A program made the position numbers and the translations under genes. From Bradyrhizobium mercantei (lineage in GTDB: Bacteria > Pseudomonadota > Alphaproteobacteria > Rhizobiales > Xanthobacteraceae): a DNA stretch of 64,000 bases. The DNA is taken from contig NZ_MKFI01000003.1 of assembly GCF_001982635.1 (NCBI RefSeq), positions 809,052 to 873,051 on the forward strand. The letters run 5' to 3'. The stretch's first letter is position 1. Each line of letters begins with the position of its first letter. Positions 9,074 through 16,348 of this stretch are shown here, piece by piece. The notes under the pieces are model-generated. The model was not told where the DNA came from, did not search any database, and was given only the letters and a program-made list of their open reading frames with translations.

Positions 9074-9515
9074 GCGAATCGTCCTCGTCGAGCGTGATCG
9101 CCGGACGGGGCGCCGGCACGAGGCGCGATGCAAATTCGTTGCCGTGGCGCGGCTCTGCTGGACCAGCGCTGGCGCAGTCTCCCGGCCGCATGTACGCGGC
9201 AGAGATTGTCGTGGGCCGCATACAAACTAATGGCGGCGGCAGCGTGGGATCCCGCTTCTTAGAGAAGCCGTTGGAGCGGCACGCAAAAAGGTTCTACGTC
9301 ACCCGTAGCGTGAGGTTCTAACACTCGACATGGCCGGTCGAGATGTTCGCCGGCCTCCTGCTCTGGACCTGTCGGCTTGCTGCTACTCCGTCGACCCGCC
9401 TGTAGCGGCGCGGCTTCCATTCGCTTCATCCGAGTTGGGATACGGAGCCAAAATACGGACGGCACCGATCCGCGCAATCCATGCGAACCTGCTGGCTCGC
9501 GCCGTTCATGAGCGG

Positions 9516-9531
9516 TGTCAGGAATCTGACA
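9516..9531 (+). promoter_or_regulatory. NifA upstream activator site for iscN-nifS
   Basis: TGTCAGGAATCTGACA, a perfect TGT-N10-ACA palindrome, 58 bp upstream of the -24 element at 9590. It matches the established NifA-binding consensus. The remainder of the 9074-9641 gap shows no other feature. Confidence 0.85.
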
Positions 9532-9589
9532 CGCGTCGCAAAGCAAACGGCACGGTGAAAAAAGGCCAACATTGTCAGAGGCGGCGGGC

Positions 9590-9604
9590 TGGCATGCGAA
9601 TTGC
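9590..9604 (+). promoter_or_regulatory. Sigma-54 -24/-12 promoter of iscN-nifS operon
   Basis: TGGCATGCGAATTGC fits TGGCAC-N5-TTGC with one mismatch. It lies 38 bp before the iscN start and downstream of a perfect NifA site. Confidence 0.85.
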
Positions 9605-9641
9605 CAACTCGCAAGCGCCAGCTCAGGTAAGTGGAGGGTGA

Positions 9642-9965
9642 GTGATGATCAATCTGACAGACAGCGCGTTGAATGCGGTCAAGAGCGTGCTCGCAACGTC
9701 GGCGCAGCCAGCGCGCGGTCTGCGCATCATGGTTGAGGCCGGTGGATGTGCCGGGTTCAAATACGCGATGGACCTGGCCGAGCAGGCGAAACCCAACGAG
9801 ACCGTGATCGAGCGAGACGGCATCAGGGTTTTCGTCGACAATATGAGCCGTGATCACCTCGCCGGCACGACCATTGATTTCGTGGTGAAGCTGGAGGGCT
9901 CGGGATTCACCTTCGATAATCCGAATGCCGGCTCGGTCTGCTCCTGCGGCAAATCGTTCAGCTGA
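9642..9965 (+). CDS. iscN: HesB/IscA-family iron-sulfur carrier
   Basis: A 107-residue A-type Fe-S carrier that receives clusters made with NifS and passes them to nitrogenase-related proteins. The three conserved cysteines are present: GGCAGFKY near residue 35 and CSCGKSF at the C-terminus. The ATG at 9642 follows a GGAGGGTGAGTG ribosome site. It is the first gene downstream of the NifA/sigma-54 promoter, followed by a NifU-like gene and nifS, the arrangement known in Bradyrhizobium, where this gene was named iscN. Confidence 0.92.
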   Translation: MMINLTDSALNAVKSVLATSAQPARGLRIMVEAGGCAGFKYAMDLAEQAKPNETVIERDGIRVFVDNMSRDHLAGTTIDFVVKLEGSGFTFDNPNAGSVCSCGKSFS

Positions 9966-9982
9966 CGGCAAGAGGCCAAGAC

Positions 9983-10279
9983 ATGCTTGTCCCCGAGCCA
10001 CTGAAACACCCGCTGCCTACCGAGACGGATCGGGAGCAATTCATTCGCGCCGTGATCGAGGAGATCCGGCCCAGTCCGCAACGCCATGGCAGCGACGACC
10101 GTCTGGTCGAGATTGGCCGCAGCAGGAGCATGGTCAAGCCGACCGGCACCTCCATGCTCTGCAAGTTTTTACTCGCGACGCTCGAACGCATTCAGGCGCG
10201 GCTAATCGAAGGGTTCTGCAAATGCGCCGATCTGACCCCGGCCGCTGCCGCGGCCAAGTCGGGATTGAGCGAGGCCTGA
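9983..10279 (+). CDS. Small protein resembling a degenerate NifU C-terminal domain
   Basis: A 98-residue product whose residues about 18-82 align by eye with the NifU C-terminal (Nfu) scaffold domain: IEEIRPSPQRHGSDDRLVEI corresponds to the family IRPxLxxDGGDxELVxV, and ERIQARLIE to the end of the domain. The cluster-binding CxxC is not intact: the position of the first Cys is Ser57, and only Cys60 remains; extra cysteines occur at residues 79 and 81. It could be a relic, or a protein that binds NifS without a standard cluster. It lies 17 bp after iscN, and its TGA is directly followed by the nifS ATG. Confidence 0.7.
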   Translation: MLVPEPLKHPLPTETDREQFIRAVIEEIRPSPQRHGSDDRLVEIGRSRSMVKPTGTSMLCKFLLATLERIQARLIEGFCKCADLTPAAAAAKSGLSEA

Positions 10280-11473
10280 ATGCCGATTTATCTCGACAAC
10301 AATGCCACCACGCGAGCGGATCCCGCCGTCGTGCAAGTCATGTTGCCGTTTCTGACCGAGCAATTCGGCAACGCCTCCTCTGCTCACGCCTTTGGCAGCG
10401 AGGTCGCGAGCGCCGTGAAGCAGGCGCGTCGCTGCTTGCAGGGATTGCTAGGCAGTGCCTACGATCACGAGATCATGTTCACCTCCGGGGGGACCGAGGC
10501 AAACAACACCGCCATCCTCTCTGCGCTTGCAACCCAGGCCGGACGAGACGAGATCGTCACCACCTCCGTCGAGCATTCCGCCGTCCTTGCACTGGTCGAG
10601 CACTTGGCGACAAAGGGCGTCAAGACCCACATGATCGGCGTGGACTCGCGCGGCCGGCTCGATATCGAGGCGTTTCGAAGGGCACTTGGACCTCGCACGG
10701 CGATCGCGTCGGTCATGTGGGCCAACAACGAGACCGGCACGATTTTCCCGGTCGAGTTTCTGGCCGGGTTGACGCGCGCGGCGGGCGGCCTGTTTCACAC
10801 TGATGCGGTGCAGGCCACCGGCAAGGTGCCCATCGACCTGAGTGACAGCGCTATCGACATGCTGTCGCTGTCCGCCCACAAACTGCACGGCCCGAAAGGG
10901 GTCGGCGCGCTCTATTTGCGCAAAGACACAAAATTCAGACCGCTGATCTGGGGCGGATCGCAGGAGCGAGGGCGCCGCGCGGGAACCGAGAATGTTCCCG
11001 GCATCGTCGGTCTTGGCAAAGCTGCAGAGCTTGCGGCGGAGCGGCTTGAGCCGGAGCGCGCTCGCATTGGTGGCTTGCGCGATCGCCTGGAGCAGGCCAT
11101 CTTGCATAACGGCGGTTGCTCGGTGCTCGGCGATCTCACCAACCGGCTACCGAACACGACCAACATCGCCTTCGAGCATCTCGAGGGCGAAGCCATTGTG
11201 CATCATCTCAATCGTGCCGGCATTGCAGCATCAGTCGCATCGGCCTGCAACTCCGGCTCATTGGACCCGTCGCATGTTCTGCGCGCCATGGACGTGCCGG
11301 CCAGCAGCTTGCACGGCGCGGTGCGCTTTTCCCTGTCGCGTGAAACCACGGCTGAAGAGGTCGCCGAGGTCGTGCGCGTACTGTCCGGCGTCGTGGCTCG
11401 GCTGCGCGCCATGTCGCATGAGCATTCCAGCCCACCCAGCGATGCGTTGCAGTCCAGGGAGTTGACGTCATGA
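10280..11473 (+). CDS. nifS: Nif cysteine desulfurase
   Basis: A 397-residue PLP-dependent class V aminotransferase-fold enzyme that removes sulfur from cysteine for nitrogenase clusters. Motifs: N-terminal MPIYLDNNATTRADP, TSGGTEANN, MWANNETGT, HTDAVQATGK, the PLP-lysine in SLSAHKLHGPKG, and the catalytic-Cys loop around ASACNSGS. The ATG abuts the preceding stop, and the end overlaps nifT by 4 bp, so the genes are translationally coupled. Confidence 0.96.
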   Translation: MPIYLDNNATTRADPAVVQVMLPFLTEQFGNASSAHAFGSEVASAVKQARRCLQGLLGSAYDHEIMFTSGGTEANNTAILSALATQAGRDEIVTTSVEHSAVLALVEHLATKGVKTHMIGVDSRGRLDIEAFRRALGPRTAIASVMWANNETGTIFPVEFLAGLTRAAGGLFHTDAVQATGKVPIDLSDSAIDMLSLSAHKLHGPKGVGALYLRKDTKFRPLIWGGSQERGRRAGTENVPGIVGLGKAAELAAERLEPERARIGGLRDRLEQAILHNGGCSVLGDLTNRLPNTTNIAFEHLEGEAIVHHLNRAGIAASVASACNSGSLDPSHVLRAMDVPASSLHGAVRFSLSRETTAEEVAEVVRVLSGVVARLRAMSHEHSSPPSDALQSRELTS

Positions 11474-11694
11474 AAATCATGATCCGCCGATCTCCGGACG
11501 CGGGCTTGTCGATCTACGTGCCGAAGAAAGATCTCGAAGAGCCGATCGTCGAGTCCGAGTATGAGACGCTTTGGGGCGGTTGGATCAGGATCGCCAATGG
11601 CTGGATCCTCGACCTGCCCGAGATGGCAAGCGACACGCCTTTGCCGATTACAATCAACGCCAGGAGGCGTGGCGAGGGCGGCGACGAGCAATGA
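11470..11694 (+). CDS. nifT: NifT/FixU family protein
   Basis: A 74-residue protein of the NifT/FixU family, start MKIMIRR and core YVPKKDLEEPIVESE plus WGGWIRIANGWILDLP. The role is poorly defined; mutants in other diazotrophs have mild phenotypes. It overlaps nifS by 4 bp upstream and the SIR2-family gene by 4 bp downstream. Confidence 0.93.
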   Translation: MKIMIRRSPDAGLSIYVPKKDLEEPIVESEYETLWGGWIRIANGWILDLPEMASDTPLPITINARRRGEGGDEQ

Positions 11695-12554
11695 AGGTGC
11701 CCCCGCGCATCGATTTTGCCAGCGCAGCCGATACGGAGGCGATTGTCACTGAACTCGCGGGCAGGCTGAGTGCGGGCAGCGTTGTTCCTTATCTTGGACC
11801 TGGCCTTGCTGAATTGTCAGAGCCGGATGTGCCGACGACGCCTGAGGCCTTGGCCGCCTTCTTTGCCACCAAGGTTGCACTGCCGCGCCGGGCCAAGGGC
11901 AATGTGTGGGCCTCCGCACAATATATCGAGAGTAACAAACATCGTCTCACCCTGACGAGGTTAATGGCTCAGGCCTTTGCGGTACCGGTCGAACCGACGG
12001 CGCTGCATCATCATCTTGCGTCTCTTTCGCCGCCGATAATCGTCGACGCTTGGTACGACGGCGCCATGCGTGCGGCGCTCGGCGAGCGCGATGGATGGGG
12101 CGAGGTCCAGGGTGTGAGCCGCGCCGGCCTCTATACGGATCACTTTTACCGCTTCTATGATTCGGCAGGCCAAGAGGTCGACGGTGCCGCGGCCGGCAAT
12201 TGGGCGACGGTGCTGTACAAGCCGCATGGCAGCGTAGAGCCGGCCAAAAATTTCCTGATCTCCGACGCCGATTATGTCGAGGTGCTGACGGAGATCGACA
12301 TCCAAACGCCGATTCCCGACATCATCAAGGAAAGGCGGACCGGGCGGAGCTTTCTGTTCATCGGCTGTCGCTTTAATGACCAGCTGTTGCGCACTTACGC
12401 CCGGCAGATCACCAAGCGCTCGTCCGACGTCCATTACGTGATTGTCGATCCGCAAGCGCTCTCGCGCAACGAACTCTGCTTTCTCGTCGAGCAAGGCTTG
12501 ATGCCGCTCGCAATTGAGCTCCCGCGCGCGGTGGAACTGTTGCTCGCCAGCTAG
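11691..12554 (+). CDS. SIR2-like family protein coupled to nifT
   Basis: A 287-residue protein resembling the SIR2_2 group of NAD-binding Rossmann proteins. It has VPYLGPGLAEL near residue 32 in place of the classical GAGxS loop, LYKPHGSVE near residue 176 (the conserved SIR2 His), FLISDADYVEVL, and FLFIGCRFNDQLLRTYARQI near the C-terminus. SIR2-like proteins hydrolyse or use NAD; many bacterial ones act in defence. Here the ATG overlaps the nifT stop by 4 bp, and the nifB promoter lies just downstream, so it behaves as a nif operon member. Whether it modifies proteins or consumes NAD is unknown. Confidence 0.82.
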   Translation: MKVPPRIDFASAADTEAIVTELAGRLSAGSVVPYLGPGLAELSEPDVPTTPEALAAFFATKVALPRRAKGNVWASAQYIESNKHRLTLTRLMAQAFAVPVEPTALHHHLASLSPPIIVDAWYDGAMRAALGERDGWGEVQGVSRAGLYTDHFYRFYDSAGQEVDGAAAGNWATVLYKPHGSVEPAKNFLISDADYVEVLTEIDIQTPIPDIIKERRTGRSFLFIGCRFNDQLLRTYARQITKRSSDVHYVIVDPQALSRNELCFLVEQGLMPLAIELPRAVELLLAS

Positions 12555-12706
12555 TGGCGCTGCCAAATTCAGGCCGACAGCGCCGGCTCGTGTGCAGAGA
12601 TGGTCGACAAATGCGGCCGAGGTTGAGAGCGGATCCTGCGTCGCCCCCAGGCCGCGAAGAACACGTGCGCCTCACCGGCATCTCGCGCTGCCAGCAAACA
12701 GCGATG

Positions 12707-12722
12707 TGTCGGATTTCCTACA
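12707..12722 (+). promoter_or_regulatory. NifA upstream activator site for nifB
   Basis: TGTCGGATTTCCTACA, an exact TGT-N10-ACA, 90 bp upstream of the nifB -24 element. Confidence 0.82.
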
Positions 12723-12811
12723 TGAGGCACCATCATTGCGGTGCCTGCAACAACGCCGAGCGTGTCCGCTAAGCCATTGACAAAGGCCAGAAACAGCATC
12801 GCCAGCCGTGA

Positions 12812-12826
12812 TGGCATGCAGGTTGC
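12812..12826 (+). promoter_or_regulatory. Sigma-54 -24/-12 promoter of nifB
   Basis: TGGCATGCAGGTTGC followed by A, one mismatch from TGGCAC-N5-TTGCA. It lies 71 bp before the chosen nifB ATG. It also shows that any longer nifB reading starting upstream of it is not used from this promoter. Confidence 0.85.
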
Positions 12827-12896
12827 AAACTCCTCTCCTTGTGTTCGCTCAGGCCTCGTCCTGAGAAGCCTATTCGCCGTCCAGGGAGAACTGAAT

Positions 12897-14444
12897 ATGA
12901 ACGCGGTCGCGGGGCGCGGAAGACGTGCCGGAGTTGCGGAGTATATCGGCGAGATCGCCGAGCATAAGGGTTGCCGCACCTCGCCCGGCGGCGCCAAGAC
13001 CAACTGCGGATCACAGGCCGGCCAAGCTGATCTACCGAAGACAATCTGGGAAAAGGTGAAGAACCATCCCTGCTACAGCGAAGAAGCGCATCATCACTAC
13101 GCCCGCATGCATGTCGCGGTAGCACCGGCCTGCAACGTCCAGTGCAATTACTGCAACCGCAAATACGACTGTGCCAATGAATCGCGTCCGGGCGTGGTGA
13201 GCGAGAAGCTCACCCCTGAACAGGCGGTGAGGAAAGTGCTTGCGGTCGCGACCAGCATTCCGCAGCTGACCGTGGTCGGAATCGCCGGCCCCGGCGATCC
13301 CTTGGCCAATCCGGAAAAGACCTTCAAGACGTTCGAATTGGTCGCCAGGGCGGCGCCCGACATCAAGCTCTGCCTATCGACCAACGGACTGGCACTCCCA
13401 GACCACGTCGACAGCATCGCTCGTGCCAAAATCGACCACGTCACCATCACCATCAACACGGTCGACCCCGAAATCGGCGCCAAGATCTACCCGTGGATCT
13501 TCTTCAACCACAAGCGCTACACCGGCATCGAAGCCGCCAGGATCCTCATTGATCGCCAGCTGCAAGGTCTTCAGATGCTCACAGAGCGAGGCATCCTGTG
13601 CAAGGTCAATTCGGTGATGATTCCTGAAATCAACGACCAGCACCTAGTCGAGATCAACAGCACGGTGAAGGCACGGGGTGCCTTCCTGCACAACATCATG
13701 CCGCTGATCTCCGCACCCGAGCATGGCACCGTATTCGGCCTCAACGGTCAGCGGGGCCCGACGGCGCAAGAACTGAAGGCGCTGCAAGATGGTTGCGAAG
13801 GTGAGACGAAGGTGATGCGACATTGCCGCCAGTGTCGTGCCGACGCGGTCGGCCTGCTCGGAGAGGATCGCAGCGCGGAGTTCACCACCGAGAGGATCAT
13901 GGCCATGGACGTCAATTACGACGCTGAAATGCGCCGGGCCTATCAAGCCAAGGTCGAGGATGAGCGCGCGGCCAAGGTCGCGGCCAGGCGGGAGGAGCTC
14001 GCGGAACTCGCTGGCCAGAAGAGCGAGATCACGCTTCTGGTTGCGGTGGCGACCAAGGGCTCGGGCCTGATCAATGAGCACTTTGGCCACGCCAAGGAAT
14101 TCCAAGTGTACGAACTCTCGACATCCGGCGCCAAATTCGTCGGCCATCGCAGAGCCGATGTCTACTGCCAGGGCGGATATGGGGAGGAGGACAGGCTTTC
14201 GACCATCATCGGCGCCATCAAGGATTGCCATGCTGCGTTCGTAGCCAAGATCGGCGACTGTCCGAAACGCAATCTGATCGAGGCCGGCATCGACCCAGTC
14301 GATCAATACGCGCATGAGTTCATCGAGAAGTCGGCGATCGCCTGGTTCCGCTGCTATCTCGACAAGCTGAAAAGCGGTGAGATCTTGCACGTCAAACGCG
14401 ATGACCCGGCAATCCGCCAGAAAGCACTGACCTCGGCGGCATGA
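12897..14444 (+). CDS. nifB: FeMo-cofactor biosynthesis radical SAM protein NifB
   Basis: NifB builds NifB-co, the 8Fe-9S-C precursor of FeMo-cofactor, by SAM-dependent carbide insertion. The 515-residue product has the radical SAM triad in CNVQCNYCNRKYDC near residue 80, a cluster-ligand motif HCRQCRADAVG, and a C-terminal NifX-like domain (ATKGSGLINEHFGHAKEF). The ATG at 12897 has a CAGGGAGAA ribosome site; the frame is open further 5' but runs through the promoter. Its ferredoxin gene follows after 11 bp. Confidence 0.95.
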   Translation: MNAVAGRGRRAGVAEYIGEIAEHKGCRTSPGGAKTNCGSQAGQADLPKTIWEKVKNHPCYSEEAHHHYARMHVAVAPACNVQCNYCNRKYDCANESRPGVVSEKLTPEQAVRKVLAVATSIPQLTVVGIAGPGDPLANPEKTFKTFELVARAAPDIKLCLSTNGLALPDHVDSIARAKIDHVTITINTVDPEIGAKIYPWIFFNHKRYTGIEAARILIDRQLQGLQMLTERGILCKVNSVMIPEINDQHLVEINSTVKARGAFLHNIMPLISAPEHGTVFGLNGQRGPTAQELKALQDGCEGETKVMRHCRQCRADAVGLLGEDRSAEFTTERIMAMDVNYDAEMRRAYQAKVEDERAAKVAARREELAELAGQKSEITLLVAVATKGSGLINEHFGHAKEFQVYELSTSGAKFVGHRRADVYCQGGYGEEDRLSTIIGAIKDCHAAFVAKIGDCPKRNLIEAGIDPVDQYAHEFIEKSAIAWFRCYLDKLKSGEILHVKRDDPAIRQKALTSAA

Positions 14445-14455
14445 GGAGATAGCGA

Positions 14456-14680
14456 ATGCCGTTCAAGATCATCGCTTCGCAATGTACGGGCTGCTCAGCC
14501 TGCGAGCCCTTATGCCCAAATGTCGCAATCTCCGAGAAGGGCGGAACGTTTACGATCGATCCGAAGAAATGTACCGAATGCGTCGGCTATTTTGATGAGC
14601 CGCAATGCGTTGCGGTTTGTCCGGTCGACGACACCTGCGTCGTCGACACCTCATGGCCGCGCCGCCAGGCGCAGGCCTAA
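14456..14680 (+). CDS. fdxN: NifB-linked 2[4Fe-4S] ferredoxin
   Basis: A 74-residue ferredoxin with CTGCSACEPLCPN at residues about 10-22 and CTECVGYFDEPQCVAVCPVDD further on; the second motif has the eight-residue insertion typical of FdxN/FrxA proteins. It is likely the electron donor for NifB. It starts 11 bp after nifB behind an AGGAGATAGCGA ribosome site. Confidence 0.93.
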   Translation: MPFKIIASQCTGCSACEPLCPNVAISEKGGTFTIDPKKCTECVGYFDEPQCVAVCPVDDTCVVDTSWPRRQAQA

Positions 14681-14693
14681 ATCGGAGAGGCCC

Positions 14694-15035
14694 ATGACAG
14701 TCACGATTCGATCGGGCGCTGAAAAGCTTACGAATTTGCTGCTGCGCCTTGCTGGCACCCAGATTCCGAATTTCGTTCGCCGTCATAGAAGGCGGCGCTG
14801 GCTTGCAATTGTTCGCCGATACCGCTGTCGTGCGAGCATAAGCGGCCCAGCGAGCAAGTTGCCGAGCGCAATGGTCGAGGGTTGCTTCTCAATGCCGGAC
14901 GTAGCTTGCTGCGCGGCAGTGTCTCCATGGATCTGGCCGACGCTGCTCCCGGTCATCGACCCGTCTTTCGTCGATCCATCCGCTCCGTCCGGCAATCGCA
15001 CAGGCCGCGCATTAGAAGAGGAAAACTGCCGATGA
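14694..15035 (+). CDS. Doubtful ORF between fdxN and nifZ
   Basis: A 113-codon frame starting 14 bp after fdxN behind a good GGAGAGG ribosome site. The first 25 residues (MTVTIRSGAEKLTNLLLRLA) look plausible, but the rest is Arg-rich, and another frame at about 14790-14840 reads more like protein, so this may be a frameshifted gene. No family was recognised. The 15036-15112 remainder is empty. Confidence 0.3.
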   Translation: MTVTIRSGAEKLTNLLLRLAGTQIPNFVRRHRRRRWLAIVRRYRCRASISGPASKLPSAMVEGCFSMPDVACCAAVSPWIWPTLLPVIDPSFVDPSAPSGNRTGRALEEENCR

Positions 15036-15112
15036 AGCTGGCGCAGCGGGCAATTCGCTTGGCTTGCCCTGGCGCGGTAGCTCGTACTTAGAAGGCCGCA
15101 AGGGATGGGTGC

Positions 15113-15436
15113 ATGAGCAACATCGTCCGCGACAGTGACGTGGTCGAGCTAAGCGGGCCTCCTTGCTTCAGCTTTGGCGAGAAGGTGCAGGCCAACCGCT
15201 CGATCCGCAATGACGGTACCTATCCCGGCAGAAAGATCGGCGAGGTTCTGGTCAAAAAGGGCGAGGTTGGTCACGTCGTCTCGATCGGCACGTTCCTGCA
15301 GCAATTCTATATCTACGGCGTCGCATTTCTTGAAAGCGGCTACCGCGTCGGCATGAAGCGCAAGGAACTCGATGCGGTTGGCGCAGGCGAAGAGGTCGAT
15401 GATCCGCCGTTGCCGGAAGAAGAGGGTGTATCATGA
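15113..15436 (+). CDS. nifZ: Nitrogen fixation protein NifZ
   Basis: A 107-residue NifZ, implicated in P-cluster maturation of the MoFe protein. The family segment FGEKVQANRSIRNDGTYPGR followed by KKGEVGHVVSIGTFLQQFYI is complete, with an acidic tail. It overlaps the next gene by 4 bp (ATGA); that gene carries a second NifZ-like domain. Confidence 0.92.
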   Translation: MSNIVRDSDVVELSGPPCFSFGEKVQANRSIRNDGTYPGRKIGEVLVKKGEVGHVVSIGTFLQQFYIYGVAFLESGYRVGMKRKELDAVGAGEEVDDPPLPEEEGVS

Positions 15437-15672
15437 TCGGGCTGGACCTTCCGAAATATCGATCGGGCCAGCGCGTCAAAAGCGCGATCGACCTCTTCAA
15501 CGACGACTCGGCTCCTAATGTGCCGCCCGATGGGGTCTTGATCGGTGCCGGACAGATCGGCGAGATCATCCGAGTCGCCATGCACACGGAAGAGAACGTG
15601 CCGATCTATCTCGTGGAGTTTGGCGAGCGGCTGGTCATCGGCTGTCTTGAGAACGAAATCAAAGCGCTTTGA
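15433..15672 (+). CDS. Second, shorter NifZ-domain protein
   Basis: A 79-residue protein with a NifZ-like core: YRSGQRVKSAIDLFNDDSAP, then LIGAGQIGEII and VPIYLVEFGERLVIGCLENE. It is coupled to nifZ by a 4-bp overlap, so a tandem pair covers what single longer NifZ proteins may carry in one chain. Confidence 0.8.
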   Translation: MIGLDLPKYRSGQRVKSAIDLFNDDSAPNVPPDGVLIGAGQIGEIIRVAMHTEENVPIYLVEFGERLVIGCLENEIKAL

Positions 15673-15687
15673 AGGGAGGCCTTGGCG

Positions 15688-16044
15688 ATGAATGCCGCTG
15701 TGATGAGAAAGGTAGTCGGGTTGATCCCTCACCCGAACGAGGTCGATCGCAAGCGGATCGAGCGCGCCTTGAGCTCGCGCAAGCGCTATCGCTTTGTCTC
15801 GCCGAATGTGACGCCGGTAAGAGGGGGCTATCTCATTGAAAGTCCCTGCTGCTCGGGCAATATCGATAGGAACGGCGGCCTGATTGATGTCGCGCTGATC
15901 CTTTATGATGTCGCGAGCGGCGCCTGGAAGACGTTCTTCAAAAATCACGCGCAAGGAATCTGGGAGTTTTACAGCATTTACCACCGGCTGGCCTTAGCAC
16001 TCGACGAATTGAACGCGGATCCCGAGCGGCTGTTCTGGCAATAA
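15688..16044 (+). CDS. Conserved hypothetical protein of the nifB-nifZ operon
   Basis: A 118-residue protein not assigned to a family. The ATG at 15688 is chosen because GGGAGG ends 7 bp upstream; a TTG two codons earlier overlaps that site. Visible features are a basic RRKR-like N-terminal part (RKRIERALSSRKRYRF), two adjacent Cys in SPCCSGNI, and an aromatic C-terminus (GIWEFYSIYHRLALALDEL and LFWQ). The CC pair and the nif location would fit cluster or metal handling, but this is inference. Confidence 0.72.
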   Translation: MNAAVMRKVVGLIPHPNEVDRKRIERALSSRKRYRFVSPNVTPVRGGYLIESPCCSGNIDRNGGLIDVALILYDVASGAWKTFFKNHAQGIWEFYSIYHRLALALDELNADPERLFWQ

Positions 16045-16078
16045 TGCCCGTTTTTGGACCAGTCATACAGGAGCCTTA

Positions 16079-16348
16079 ATGGCGCTCGGCCCCGACGAAC
16101 TGATCGAAATTCAACAGCTGCTCGCGGCAGCTGACGCCGATACAGGTTCGGTTGTCGAACTGCGGCGCCGCTTTCCGCAGCTCGCCTGCGTACGCTGCGA
16201 TGCGTCTGACGTGACGGAGCAGCCGTTCCGGCGCTTTCGGAACTTCGACCTGCATCTGGTCGATGGATCCGACCACTGCATGCAGATTACGGCCGACCCG
16301 GCGCGGGCGATCGGCATCGTGCTGGCGAAAAGGAATATTGGGCGGTGA
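16079..16348 (+). CDS. Small hypothetical protein coupled to the DegT gene
   Basis: An 89-residue protein of unknown function with FPQLACVRCDASDVTEQPFR, a CxxC-like pair near residue 39, and HCMQITADPARAIGIVLAKR. It starts 34 bp after the previous gene and overlaps the DegT-family GTG start by 4 bp, so it is very likely translated as part of the operon. Confidence 0.7.
   Translation: MALGPDELIEIQQLLAAADADTGSVVELRRRFPQLACVRCDASDVTEQPFRRFRNFDLHLVDGSDHCMQITADPARAIGIVLAKRNIGR

Noticed and set aside
9128..9145. Sigma-54 promoter for the ClpS-AAA+ gene (minus strand CGGCAACGAATTTGC)
   Set aside because: Three deviations from the -24 consensus and only a TGT-N12-ACA pair further upstream; not strong enough to list.
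12741..12896. Longer nifB beginning at 12741
   Set aside because: The extension crosses the -24/-12 promoter and lacks similarity to NifB; MNAVAGRGRR at 12897 is the family-like start.
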